Positions 11,865 to 23,028 of a stretch of DNA of 64,000 nt are shown piece by piece. The notes under the pieces were generated by a model. That model saw only the letters and a list, made by a program, of their open reading frames with translations, was not told the DNA's origin and made no database searches. How positions within the stretch are numbered: position 1 is the stretch's first letter; each line of letters starts with the position of its first letter. The DNA comes from Diogma glabrata (Eukaryota; Arthropoda; Insecta; Diptera; Cylindrotomidae): the NCBI GenBank assembly GCA_963693315.1, contig OY856186.1:459729360-459793359 (forward strand). Reading direction: 5' to 3'. Both the position numbers and the translations under genes were made by a program.

Positions 11865-12165
11865 CAAAGGAGTCTCAGGAGTCTCAGACCAGAAAGGAGG
11901 AATTTTAATAGCCACGTGATCAATTTGTGGCATAGCTGCCGAAGAAGTTGAAGCTGTGGGAGGTGGAGCTAACGCAGCAGGAGGTGGTGGAGTTTGTGGA
12001 GGATTTGAAGATGTACCTCCAAGGTTCATATTTGCAAGAGCAGCTGCGACCAGTGCCTGAAGCTGGTCTTGTGTAACCGTAAAGGTTGGGGGTCCAGAAG
12101 ATGCAGCAGCTCCCTCAGGTTCTGGTGGACCTGCTGAAACTGCTGGGAACGTGAACGCATTGCGA
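11865..12165 (-). pseudogene. gag: gypsy gag N-terminal part
   Basis: In the frame ending at the transposon junction one reads TFTVTQDQLQALVAAALANM, a Pro/Ala/Ser-rich linker, and IKIPPFWSETPETPL, the conserved start of the CsRn1-type Gag matrix/capsid. The protein sense resumes directly at 4847. A 9-bp direct repeat GAGACTCCT sits beside the junction. The frame is blocked by a TAG near 12172, and the overlapping frame starting at 12307 is different, so the original start is uncertain. Confidence 0.8.
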
Positions 12166-12307
12166 TTAGCCTAATTATGACGGCAACTAGGTAAAAAAAT
12201 GTTGCAGCGAACAAAATCACGACCGTATTTTGTGTCGCTACAACAATCGCAAACACAGTGACCAACAACACCCCTAAACAAACCAAAAATTCCTTCAATA
12301 CGTACAT

Positions 12308-12962
12308 AATTCTTTAAAAACTGCTACAACGATTTATAATTAAACGAACAATCAATTAACAAATAAGTTGTAACAATTAAGATAAAAAATAGTTATAAAA
12401 TAGTTATGTTATCTTTGATAAATAAAAATTTGCTACCAAAATTTTTCCACATTTTATAAATTGTGTAACAATTTAACTCTGTTTTGTGCAATATTTTTCA
12501 TCAAGGATTTTTGTGGCCAATCCCTTTCTTTAGATTCCAATTTATTAGGACTAAAAAATGAAATAAAGAAATTTGTATTTTGAAATCAATCTCAATGTCA
12601 GTCGGAATTGAGCGCATCTTTTCTAAATTTGGCTTGGTACAAAAGAAACTCCTAATCCAATTTTATACGGAAAAAGCTGGGCAACTAGTTTTTATTAACC
12701 AACCAATGAATGGTATAGTTTTAAATATCTATGAAACCGACGGTTTTGAGTTTTTTTAAATGCAAATATATATTTGAAATTGAAATAAAAATATATTGCT
12801 TTCAAATTCAAAATCTGGTTGTTTTCAAACTTTTGTTAAAGATACATTTTTTCACCCACTTTTTCCACACATTGGAATCCGTAATTTATAATCGTCAAAA
12901 ATTTCTATTTCTTTATTTAATCAAATTTTTTACCAGTATTGTTGAGATTTTTTTTTTTATTT
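12308..12962. other. AT-rich sequence, possible gypsy 5' leader/LTR region
   Basis: This is where the 5' LTR and primer-binding site of the minus-strand gypsy element should be, but I cannot identify TG...CA ends or a PBS. No gene seen. Confidence 0.3.
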
Positions 12963-13187
12963 AGCGTATGGTTTTTGTTGTGACACATTAAAAACAAAAA
13001 TATAACAAAAATAAAACTTAAAATAGATAGATTGTCATATGAAATCTACATAAAACAAAACATGAATACACATTAAATGAGCTTACAATCAATATGATTG
13101 CGCGTCTTTTAGTTAAAAATTAAAAAGTAAAATATTAAAATATTTGAACATTGGGCAGTACATGTGAACATTAGATGTTTACATCGA

Positions 13188-13571
13188 GCGAGTCGATGCT
13201 ACTACATCGAGAGTTGCCAAATGGATGTCTGAGATGTTGCCATTGTAACGTCGAACCGGACACACAGTTGCAATGTGTTTTATAGTTTGTTGTGGAGCGC
13301 CGCAGTCACACTCAGGGGACTCTGAAATGCCCCACTTGTAGAAAGAATCAGCACAACGTCCATGATTCGTTCTTATTCGGTTTAATGTAGTCCAGGTATG
13401 ACGTGGCAGATCGAAACCAGGTTGGGCAGAAGTCGGGTTAGTAATAGAAACGCCAGGAGTGTTGTAATCATTCTAGGAGGTGTCCCAGGCATCAAAGATA
13501 TTAAAATTAGTTGCCAGCAGGTTGCTGGCAGTTTTATGTGGAGGCTTTCTTGACTTCAATCGACAACTAGT
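13188..13571 (-). pseudogene. C-terminal region of a LINE ORF2 (Jockey-like)
   Basis: A continuous minus-strand frame, with one in-frame stop, reads SRKPPHKTASNLL, then PGFDLPRHTWTTLNRIRTNH, GRCADSFYKWG, and a cysteine/histidine cluster ECDCGAP...KHIATVCP. This is the zinc-binding C-terminal tail typical of Jockey-type LINE polymerases. RT itself is absent. It sits between the long TIRs of the 12963-14069 element, either inserted in it or captured. Confidence 0.8.
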
Positions 13572-13608
13572 GTGGTCACCGTAATATCCGGTCACCGTAA
13601 TATCCGGT

Positions 13609-13649
13609 GTCTATTATCACACCCCGTAATATGGGGTGTGATAATAGAC
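13609..13649. repeat. perfect 17-bp hairpin
   Basis: GTCTATTATCACACCCC is followed after a 7-nt loop (GTAATAT) by its exact reverse complement. Immediately upstream a 17-nt unit (GTCACCGTAATATCCG) occurs twice in tandem at about 13575-13606. Confidence 0.9.
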
Positions 13650-14069
13650 AAGCTCCTCGTGCTACACCCTGGTTAACGCAAATAGTCTATTCAAACTTGG
13701 TAGCCAAACATTTCATTTCGAACTCTTGGCTGTGATACAAAAAAAAAATACAAAAAAATATTGTTGAGATAGGTAAGTGCATCAGGTCATTCGGGACTCA
13801 GGTTATACATAGGTCACTCATTTCTTATCATAATTAAAATTTTTGAAGTTTATGTTAGCCAATAAAGACAAACATGTCATTAGATTGAAGGATAAATTAT
13901 TCTTTGACATCTTGCTTAGGACAAATATTTGAGAATATTCAAGAAATCTAGAGAATCTCTTGTAAGTTCATTTAATGTGTATCCATGTTTTGTTTTAGGT
14001 AGATTTCATAGAAGAGTCTACCTATTTTTAAGATTAATTTTTAATGTGTCACAAAAAAAACCATACGCT

Positions 14070-14508
14070 AAATAAATAAAATCTAGAGAATCTTAAGATT
14101 CTTAACAATCGTCGCAAAATCTTGAGAATCTTACCGAATCTCTTGAGAATTTCAAAATATCTTCGTATATTTGGACATACAAAGTTTTTTCAGATAATCT
14201 AGGTAATCATGAAAACCTTGGAAATCTTTGGAGAACCTTGAAATAATCTTACAATACTTAGGATACCTATTTTCTTTGTGATTTTTCACTCCAATTAGAT
14301 ATTTTAATTTAAAACAAAAAAAAACGAATCTTCGTAGTATAAAATATATTAAATACAAAAAACGTGTTTACAATTTCTGGGCCCTTCAAATAAAATGCCC
14401 TAGGCGAGCGGCTAGTTTGCGCCTACCCCATGTACCGGAACTGAAGCTATGTATATCATAAAAATTGATTGATAAAGAACGAAATAGATGGTTGATATTA
14501 ACATGTCA
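14070..14508. other. unassigned sequence rich in AGAATCTT motifs
   Basis: Degenerate GAGAATCTT/AAGATTCT motifs recur from about 13920 to 14240 across the right end of the long-TIR element. No gene recognised. Confidence 0.4.
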
Positions 14509-15944
14509 CACTCAAAAAAAAAACTAAGTGTAACTAACAAAATTCTACATACGTTCTACAATTTTTTTTATAAATATACAACACACAAAAATTTTTGTTA
14601 AATTTACATTTTTACAATAAATATTGTAGATATACAAAATATTATTTGTAAACACTACAAATTCTTCCAGCAAAAGATTGTAAGCTTTATAATTAAATTG
14701 TAAAAATGCCCGAAACATTTTTGATTTTATTAAATGTTTTGTAAAATCCTCAAAATTAATTTGTGTTTTCACAAAAGTTTTCGAAAAATAATAAATTTTT
14801 TTATTTGGTCAACAAAAGACATTTATGGATTTAATATTTTTTTGTAAAACATACATTCATATATATTAGTTCTTCGTTAATAAATAAAACACAATTTTTT
14901 GCTAACATTTATTTTATTTTTATTTTTTATTATTATATAATTTTTATTATATTTTTTTTTATGTTATATTTTTATTTTGAAATTTCTGCATCATTTAAAA
15001 AAACAAATTTAAAACATATTATACGCCGTTATATTATCACTGCCTAAGCCTTCCAACTGAGGTAGCACTGTAAGAAAAAAACAATGAACAAGTTTTGATA
15101 TCTTTTTACTTTATGCTGGCTGTCACCGATTACGTAGGTTTTGAAATATGTTATAGATCTGATCCAACTCATTTCATCCATTATCTCTAAGAGTCAATTC
15201 CAATATCTACGCAATCGGTAAGTGGCCTATTAATATCGAAATATGTAAAATTTCTCACCTGTGCATAGAGTATAGTTTTCTAAATTTATCATTTACATAT
15301 ATATTTGCACTATCACTATTTATCATGAATAAACCTTGCTAAATAATCACAATTTTAAAAAATATCTGGGAATTTTTACTTAGACAACCAAATTGAAACT
15401 GAAATTGTTTAATACCAATTTTGGTTATATATAATTTCAATTTATGAAAATTTATAAAAGCATTTGTAAAAGCAAAGTTTTTTTTTTGTAAAAAATGTGT
15501 TTGTTTTTTTAAATTGCATAAGTCTCTTTGTAAAGTATAAAAAAATCGACAATATTCGTATTAAGTTCGACAATAAAAATTGTAGAATGTCACTTTTCTG
15601 TTGACAAAATTTTACAAAATTTTGTACAATTGAATTTTATTTTGTTATGAATAAGTGAGATATGATTTAAAATTTAAAAAAATCAACATAAACCTTAACA
15701 ATATTTTTGTTGAAAGAATGAAAAAAATTTGTATCTAGAAATATTTATGATTTTCTACATTTGTAATCCAAATCACAAAAACAATTGGTTGGTTTATAAT
15801 TTTTTTTTCAGATTTAAAAAAGTCAAATAGACTATACAAAATTTTGTATCAAGTTTAGCATTTCTTGGCAAATTCACAAAAAAATTTTGTTAGCACTTTT
15901 ACAAAACGATTTTGTGAATCTTACCGGGCAAATTTTTTTGAGTG
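14509..15944 (-). mobile_element. CACTC-terminus DNA transposon, copy 2
   Basis: Inverted relative to copies 1 and 3. Ends are CACTCAAAAAAA and TTTTTTTGAGTG. The flanks match for 7 bp (CATGTCA at 14502-14508 and 15945-15951), of which the innermost CA equals the 2-bp duplication seen for the other copies. Contains intact versions of sites filled in copy 1. Noncoding. Confidence 0.9.
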
Positions 15945-15951
15945 CATGTCA

Positions 15952-16379
15952 CTTTTAATTTAATAAATATTTTTCAACTTCATTATAATATACTGCCTAT
16001 CAATTTCACTTCAATACTTCTTTTTTAGGAAGGAATGAGATGATTCAATATAGTTGGGTGTACACTGTAAAGTCCCTGAGATCATGTTTTGCTTGTGAAC
16101 GATTTTTTTTCCGTTTCCATATTGAATTTTATTAATAATATTATAATCGTCGATTATCTTTACCTTTAAGCCGTCTTGATTCTATTTTAACATATGCAAA
16201 TTATTTTCTAACTGAATATTTTTGAACTTAGATTTTGACTAACAGAAACTTCGACCTACAGAATTTGTTGCGGATTCAATTCAAAGAAACTTTGATTTGC
16301 TTGAGTTTTTAGAATTTTAAAAGTGATAGAGTTTAACTTTGGAAACGATTTTTTTTATTAATTAGTCAGACATGTTTAG
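15952..16379. other. unassigned AT-rich sequence
   Basis: No gene or repeat edge recognised between copy 2 and the decayed LINE that hosts copy 3. Confidence 0.4.
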
Positions 16380-19000
16380 CACACTAAATATGAAATATTC
16401 ATTATCCAGACTCTTTGAATATCCGAAGATAACATGCCAATAAAGGAAGGAGATGAGAAAAATGGAAGGAATGGGATATGGGGCACTCAAAAAAATTTGC
16501 CCGGTAAGATTCACAAAATCGTTTTGTAAAAGTGCTAACAAAATTTTTTTGTGAATTTGCCAAAAAATGCTAAACTTGATACAAAATTTTGTATAGTCTA
16601 TTTGACTTTTTTAAATCTGAAAAAAAAATTGTAAACTAACCAATTGTTTTTGTAATTTGGATTACAAATGTACAAAATCATAAATATTTCTAGATACAAA
16701 TTTTTTTCATTCTTTTAACAAAAATATTGTTAAGGTTTATGTTGATTTTTTTAAATTTTAAATCATATGTCACTTATCCATAACAAAATAAAATTCAATT
16801 GTACAAAATTTTGTCAACAGAAAAATGACGTTCTACAATTTTTATTGTCAAACTTAATACGAATATTGTCGATTTTTTTTAAACTTTACAAAAAGACTTA
16901 TGCAATTTAAAAAAACAAACACATTTTTTACAAAAAAAAACTTTGCTTTTACAAATGCTTTTATAAATTGAAATTATGTATAACCAAAATTGGTATTAAA
17001 CAATTTCAGTTTCAATTTGGTTGTCTAAGTAAAAATTCGCAGATATTTTTTAAAATTGTGATTATTTAGCAATGTCTATTTTATATTCATGATAAATAGT
17101 GATAGTGAAAATACATATATGATAAATTTAGAAGACATACTCTATGCACAGGTGAGAAATTTTACATATTTCGATATTAATAGGCCACTTACCGATTGCG
17201 TAGATATTGGAATTGACTTTTAGAGATAATGGATAAACTGAATTGGATGAGATCTATAACAAATTACAAAACCTACGTAATCGGTGACAGCCAGCATAAA
17301 GTAAAAAGATATCACAACTTTTTCATTGTTTGTTTAGATGCTGAAATTGATTTTACAGTGCTACCTCAGTTGAAAAGCTTAGGCTGTAATAATATAACGG
17401 CGTATTAATATATTTTAAATTTGTTTTTTAAATGATGCAGAAATTTTAAAATAAAAATACAACATAAAATAATATAATAAAAATATCTTATAATTTTTAA
17501 TAATTTATATTATTATATTTATTTTTAATAAAAGTATTTATTTTTAATAAAAATATCTTATAAATAAAAAATAAAAATAAAATAAATGTTAGGCAAAAAA
17601 TTGTGTTTTATTTATTAACGAATAACTAATATATATGAATGACTGTTTTACAAAAAAATAAATATTAAATCCATAAATGTCTTTTGTTGACCAAATAAAA
17701 AAATTTGTTATTTTTCTAAAACTGTTGTGCAAACAAAAATTAATTTTGAGGATTTTACAAAATATTTAACAAAATCAAAAATGTTTCGGGCATTTTTACA
17801 ATTTAATTTATAAAGCTTACAATCTTTTGCTGGATGTTAGTAAAAGAATTTTTAGTGTTTACAAATAATTTTTTGAATATCTACAATATTTATTGTAAAA
17901 ATGTAAATTTAACAAAAATTTTTGTGTGTTGTATATTTATAAAAAAATTGTAGAACGTATGTAGAATTTTGTTAGTTTCACTTAGTTTTTTTTTTGAGTG
18001 GGATAACTAAACTAATTATTTTAAATGACGTTGGGCAAATTCATCGGGAAATACGGAGAAGGGCATTGAGTATGCCCACTAAAAAATGCCCACTCTATTA
18101 AAATAATCGTTCTGGAAGGACACAGTGCTACCACGAGGTATTTGGACTACAAATGGATGGGATAACTCGGAAGCTCTTGTTTGTCGATTGTATTGCGCAC
18201 ACGATGGAATGATATTTTGAATTTCCTTAGAGGAGGATTCGCTAAAGTTATGTTTTTAGTAGATTGATAATTCAGCCACATTACTTCGGTGCTGGTGTGA
18301 ATCAAGCTGATCGGTTGGTTCGGTATTACCAATCAACCGTATTGGTTTATCTTAATAGGGAAGTTTGTATTTCGCTCTATTCGTCAAAGACGGCATAGTT
18401 TGGTTTTGGTTGGGTTAAATGCAATAAGATTGCGATCGGCCCATTTCATTATACGGTCCAGATCTTTGTTGATAGAATCAATTAGCAGCTCTCTATCAGT
18501 GGTGACTGCAGTTTGAGATCGAAATTTAGGAGATACATGTCATGGATGCAATGTGCTGTCATCAGCAAAACTGTGGATTGGGTGCACTGTGGAAATAAGT
18601 TAGTCACTAATGTATAGAAGAAACAGGGTTGGTGAGAGTGTAGAGCCTTGGGGAACACCAGCATTGGTTGTGAAAATATTGGATAATACCATCTAAATTA
18701 ACATGAAATTGGCGAGCTGTAAGAAAACTATGAATCCATGAGACATCTTACTGTCTGATCTATGCCATAAGATTTTAATTTAGCTACGACAATTCTATGT
18801 CACACTTTATCAAATTCTTTAGAAATATCAAGTGAAATACTGCATGTTTCACCATGGTTTTCCAGCCATTTGTTACAGAGATGGGATATGAAGGCTTACA
18901 GATCACCTGTTGCATGAATTCTACGAAAACCATACTGCTTATCATCAATAATTCGTGACATCTCCAAATGTTCTATTAGATTATTTACAGTGAACGGCAA
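16380..19000 (-). mobile_element. decayed LINE (L2/Daphne-like), split by copy 3
   Basis: Minus-strand translations show RT boxes: VPQGSTLSPTLFLLYISD near 18650-18590 and a VHPIHSFADDSTLHP active site near 18590-18540 in more than one frame, with conserved stretches on either side up to about 18960. The 3' part (16408-16470 and 18001-18070) resembles the LINE 3' ends at 62460-62600 and 63860-64000 (shared CTGAATATCCGAAGATA and TTCATC-GGGAAA segments), showing that the element continues across the copy 3 insertion. Many stops; no function. Confidence 0.7.
16484..18000 (+). mobile_element. CACTC-terminus DNA transposon, copy 3 (uninterrupted)
   Basis: CACTCAAAAAAATTTGCCCG at the left, TTTTTTTTTTGAGTG at the right, flanked by GG on both sides. 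It is the best reference copy because none of the three insertions of copy 1 is present: the empty sites at the positions matching 4919, 5898 and 9598 are all intact. Subterminal ACAAAATTTTGT-like motifs are numerous. No transposase. Confidence 0.9.
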
Positions 19001-20729
19001 AAAAAAAAGTAAACAAAATCTAACAAATAATAAAACTCTTCTCAAAATATTTTCTTCTTTCATTATGCATCAAAATATACTATAACGTTTAAATTTAAAA
19101 ATTTCAGATGCAAGAGGAAGAAGTGCTAGTAAATGATTCCACAGTAAGACAACCACGAACGTGTACTGCAACTGCGGTGTAATTATTAAATAAATGAATT
19201 TAATAATGAAAATGATTATCTTTCAGGTAGAACAGTAAAAAATCGTCAGGTTAATACAAAAATAACCACAGATGATAAAAGTCACCTTCCATGTTCGTCA
19301 TAAACTCCAAATTATATTATCAAATTCACACAAATATTACGAACTAAATTATTAACTATAATAATATTGCTTCACTTATCGGCGTAAAACGTAACAAAAA
19401 TAAACAAACCACTGATTTTGAAATTGAAAACTTACAACTTAAATACTAATTACAATTTCTACATACAATTACCTATCATATAATATAAACTCATTTCTAT
19501 TTTTATTTTATTTTAATTAAACTTTAAAGTTTTATGATTTTTTTATTCCCGTAAAAATAAGTAAGTAAATAATATTAAATTAAATAAGATGTGCAAGTTA
19601 TATTGTATTTTGTGAATTATAAAATTTAAGCAAGTATTAACTTTATTTATTACAAGAATAAATTTATAAATTATCAATATAATTATTTAGTTTAGTAAAA
19701 AAATAAGGTACATACAAGTATAGTGGTTTCCGATGATATTACTTAATATTTATTGTTTATTGTTGAGAAAACGATATAAGCTATTTGTTTTTCGATGTTT
19801 TTGTATTAAAAATAACAATGAAACTGATTGAATAAATAGCAGATAGCTATATTCGCGATTATGGAAGTGGTTTGACAATTTTTTTCACTTTGAGATATAC
19901 AAAATAGAATGAATAGAATAAATTTCTTTCAAAAAACGAAACTTCTCTAACTTCTTGTAAATAGTGAATCAGTTTTTAATCTTTTCAACAAGACATAAAC
20001 TCGTTTTATTAAATCTCAGTTATTAGACCACATAAGACACAAGTGCACAATTTTTATTCTGATCGAACCTCAAAGCAGATTTCGTTCAGTGGTAAGCCAT
20101 AATATACGATTTAAAAATTTTAAATATCCTATCCATCAATGCGTTAAGATTTTAAACAGCTAAAATTAAGATGGAAGTAAAAAATATATTCTCATAAAGA
20201 AAACAGGTCATCGATTTACGTATTTCTTTGTTGGGTTTTTTCATTCAAAGCAAAACAATGAACAATTAAATGTTATGTTTGTGGTTAATAGGATAATCTG
20301 TAAGAATATAATGGTTGCTAACAAAATACAGACAAGTATATTACACCATGAATATAGATAGTCAAGGTTTTTCGATAACTTTGTGTTAAACTAAAAGACA
20401 TATAAATTTCGAAAGATAAACTTAAAGTTTAATATGTACAATAATAACAGAAATCATGACAACATTTCGCTATAAGTATTTAAAAAATTTACAGTTTCGA
20501 AAATACTCCTACGCGTTCTATGTCTTGAAACTTTGTGTCACCTTCAGTTTCTTAGTCCCACTTATTAAAAATTAAGTAAACAAGGAAATTTTTGTGATAT
20601 TATTTATAAACGACTTATATAAAATAAAAGTAAGAGAATACATAAACTTATTTTTTGCACCAGTTCTATATAATGTCCAATTCCGCTCTCACATGTGCGG
20701 AAGCGGTTTGCATTTTTTACTCCCTAGGG
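19001..20729. other. unassigned AT-rich sequence
   Basis: About 1.7 kb with only short chance reading frames. Nothing recognised. Confidence 0.5.
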
Positions 20730-21177
20730 CAGGGATGCCATTTGTGACCCGCTGCATAAAGTGTTGTGACCCTCAACACTTTTCCACACCAACTGTGTTT
20801 TAATTGAAAATTTCAAAAATGCATAAAAAAATTAATTTACCATTTATCAGTTTCACCCCCATAGTTAAAAAAAACATACGACAGTGTAAAACATGCTGAT
20901 AACCTCGTTGTATGACCAAATAAATTCATTCAAACAAAAGACACCCTTATGGAAAATACAAATGAAAACAGAAAATTTATATGCAATTTTTCTAGCTGTA
21001 ATATTCTTTTGCCCAAAGATCCAGAGTTACAATTTGAAAAATATGAAAAACAACTAAAAATATTGGCAAACGATTTTGAATAGAGGTTTTTAGATTTTCA
21101 AAGTAGTCTTTTTCAATATTTTTTGCTCTCCGATGTCTATTAACATTGAAAATTATTGACGAAAATTTGCAAATTGG

Positions 21178-21502
21178 CCCGAGCAGAAATTAGTTAGGGA
21201 AAGGGCGTGATTAGGGCCAGAAATGGCGAGCCCTGTTAGGGCAATCTGATGTGGGCCTGTTCCAGGCCTGAATTGGAATACCCTTGATCTGATCAAGGCA
21301 ATCTGATCAGAGCCTCATGCAAAATACCTTACTAGGGTTTGCCGTATTTAGTTTTATATGTTGAATTTGATCAGGCCCTTATTCGACTATCCCAACCAGA
21401 CCCTGATTGGGAAAAAAGCATTGCACTCATGATCAGGGCTCTATCAAACTAGGGCAAACCCTATCAGGGCCATATTTGAACCGTAACAAATTTCTGCTCG
21501 GG
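21178..21502. mobile_element. 325-bp MITE with CCCGAGCAGAAATT termini
   Basis: The 14-bp inverted ends CCCGAGCAGAAATT/AATTTCTGCTCGGG enclose sequence with many AGGGC/GCCCT and TGATCAGG motifs. Target duplication is not evident. Confidence 0.65.
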
Positions 21503-21590
21503 GAGTTCATAGAACTACGATGCAACACGCTATATTAACGATTATTTATCTGACATTTTGTTATACGCATGTTATCCATGTTTGGTAGGA

Positions 21591-22306
21591 CGTATATCGT
21601 CGCCTTAATAATGAAATAACGTATGCCATATATACGTTGTTATTATATAATGGGTGCGCTGCATTCCCCTTAAGGATCTCTATAGAGTGGCGTTTTAACA
21701 TTTTCCAATTATTTTATAACTGGGGGTAAAAATTAATATTTTGTTAATTAACGTACATGCCAATTTGAATTTGGTTAAATATTGAAACAGCGTAAATGCA
21801 TGTACGATATTTCAATTCCTACAGAATAATAACTTGGGTAAAATCATTGTCGTATATCTTACATACATTACGATCGCCACACAAAATGGTAAATCTAAAA
21901 TATTGTATAAGCATCATTCATGACTACATGATATACTGGTTCATATAAATAAAAAATTGTAAGAATATCATGCGTTAGTTCAATAATAATTTATTTTGGG
22001 CTTAATCGTACTTCCATGCAAAATGAAATAACGTATATGAAATATGAAATAACGTATAAGGTACCTGATTGACTTTTCACCTCTTTTTAGGTAGAAAAGC
22101 CAGCAGATACCAATGTGAAATTTTAATATGTTGCGGGGAAATTACTCAAGATTAATTAGTAGAAATTTTTTTTCCAATATCTTTATTCATTCAATAGTGC
22201 TGCCGAGTTTACGAAAATCAGAAAATCGAAAAATCTTTAAACCCAATTATCTCGAAACTACACTTTTGTGAATACGTTGTTTCATTATTAAAGCGACGAT
22301 ATATGT
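21591..22306. mobile_element. about 715-bp element with about 30-bp TIRs
   Basis: Left TATATCGTCGCCTTAATAAT and continuing GAAATAACGTAT is repeated in inverse at 22270-22305 with three mismatches. AATAACGTAT recurs internally. It separates the two transposase remnants of the surrounding hAT. No coding sequence. Confidence 0.65.
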
Positions 22307-22329
22307 GAACACATTTTTTAACAAATGAA

Positions 22330-22449
22330 GATGAATAAAACTGCGAAGCGAGCCAGATTGACAGAAGAACATTTAGCACCGATATTAAAAATTACATCAA
22401 GACTACAACTAATACCAAATTTTGATTTAGCAAAAAAATCTAAATAAAT
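22330..22449 (+). pseudogene. hAT transposase C-terminus
   Basis: The frame MNKTAKRARLTEEHLAPILK then ITSRLQLIPNFD, ending in TAA, matches the last helices of ZBED5/SCAND3-type hAT transposases (the RSRLTDEHL...P-DFD pattern). It lies 150 bp before the right terminus, as expected. Confidence 0.8.
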
Positions 22450-22839
22450 AAATATCTTTTTAAGAACTAATAAATTTCTAAATATAAACATTTTGTTTTA
22501 TTTAACAAATTTAAAATTTTCCAAGAACATCTGGCATAAGGCTTAGGAAAATAATTTTCGAAAAATTTGGCCGTATACCGAAATGAGTTTGATATGCCTG
22601 CCCTAGGGATTAAAAAATAACAAACCATGACAACACTGATAGTGTTCATGGGAACAGAAATTTTTTACGATAAGTTCAAAAAAATTTGTGGCGTTGAGTG
22701 CTTCCAATGTGAGATTTTCGTGAAATGACTTTAGTGTTTTTAGTTGGACCGTCTTCAATGCCGGCTTCATAACGTTCCACAGATCTTCAAAGCTTCGTAT
22801 ATCGTTCATTTTCTTTTTAAACCTAATTAATATTTAACG

Positions 22840-22990
22840 TGTGGATAGGCCAGTTGTTACACAGCCTGACCAAGACTCGGTAGGCCCGGGTTCAAATCCC
22901 GGTCAAAAGCAAAAATGTTTTTTAAGCGTTTAGTGAAAATCTTCAACAACCTAGCCACCCCGGTCTACAAATAAACCTCAACCAATAAAA
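22840..22990 (+). repeat. tRNA-derived (SINE-like) fragment
   Basis: The segment CCGGGTTCAAATCCCGG (22887-22903) is a perfect T-arm with a 7-nt loop and contains a Pol III B box. A GGCCAGTTGTT A-box-like sequence lies about 40 bp upstream. A complete tRNA clover-leaf cannot be folded, so a SINE or tRNA pseudogene is likelier than a gene. Confidence 0.5.
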
Positions 22991-23028
22991 CTAAATGAAT
23001 TGATGAAATTACAATGGCTATACTCAAG

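Larger units (their letters stand above)
1987..12307 (-). mobile_element. Ty3/gypsy (CsRn1-like) retrotransposon relic, split by nested insertions
   Basis: Reading right to left the order is gag N-terminus (about 12160-11865), a 7-kb insertion, gag C-terminus with zinc knuckle (4847-4047), protease and reverse transcriptase (4035-about 2800), RNase H and the first part of the integrase zinc domain (2655-about 2080). This is Ty3/gypsy order. The Gag knuckle is of CHCC type (CYYHHY then a later KKCVPEC), which is the hallmark of the CsRn1 clade rather than the usual CCHC. The element is dead: several frameshifts, integrase catalytic core missing, no LTR pair visible. A hydrophobic frame at 12307-12170 lies upstream of gag and may be untranslated leader. 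Confidence 0.85.
12963..14069. mobile_element. long-TIR DNA element enclosing a LINE fragment
   Basis: The two ends are inverted copies over roughly 110 bp (left 12963-13080, right about 13970-14069): outer AGCGTATGG/CCATACGCT, then TGTGACACATTAAAAA, then the GTAGATTTCATA block. A TA on each side is compatible with a TA duplication but the flanks are also palindromic AT, so this is uncertain. A related GTAGATTT...GAAATCTACC segment is seen at 50279-50308. No transposase is present. Confidence 0.7.
20730..22600 (+). mobile_element. hAT transposon relic with 8-bp TSD
   Basis: Flanked by the palindromic octamer CCCTAGGG (20722-20729, 22601-22608). Ends start CAGGGATGCC and, inverted, CAGGCATATC. 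Plus-strand transposase remains are present at both sides: QFEKYEKQLKILANDFE with RFLDFQS near 21025-21105 and the C-terminal block at 22330-22447. The middle is occupied by two nested inverted-repeat elements. Confidence 0.88.

Noticed and set aside
12170..12307. Two-pass membrane segment upstream of gag
   Set aside because: The frame shifts before the Gag motifs and such a segment is not known in CsRn1 elements; likely leader sequence read by chance.
14502..15951. 7-bp target duplication CATGTCA for the CACTC family
   Set aside because: Copies 1 and 3 share only the innermost 2 bp, and the CACTG element shows 2 bp by reading frame, so the longer match at copy 2 may be coincidence; kept only as an observation.
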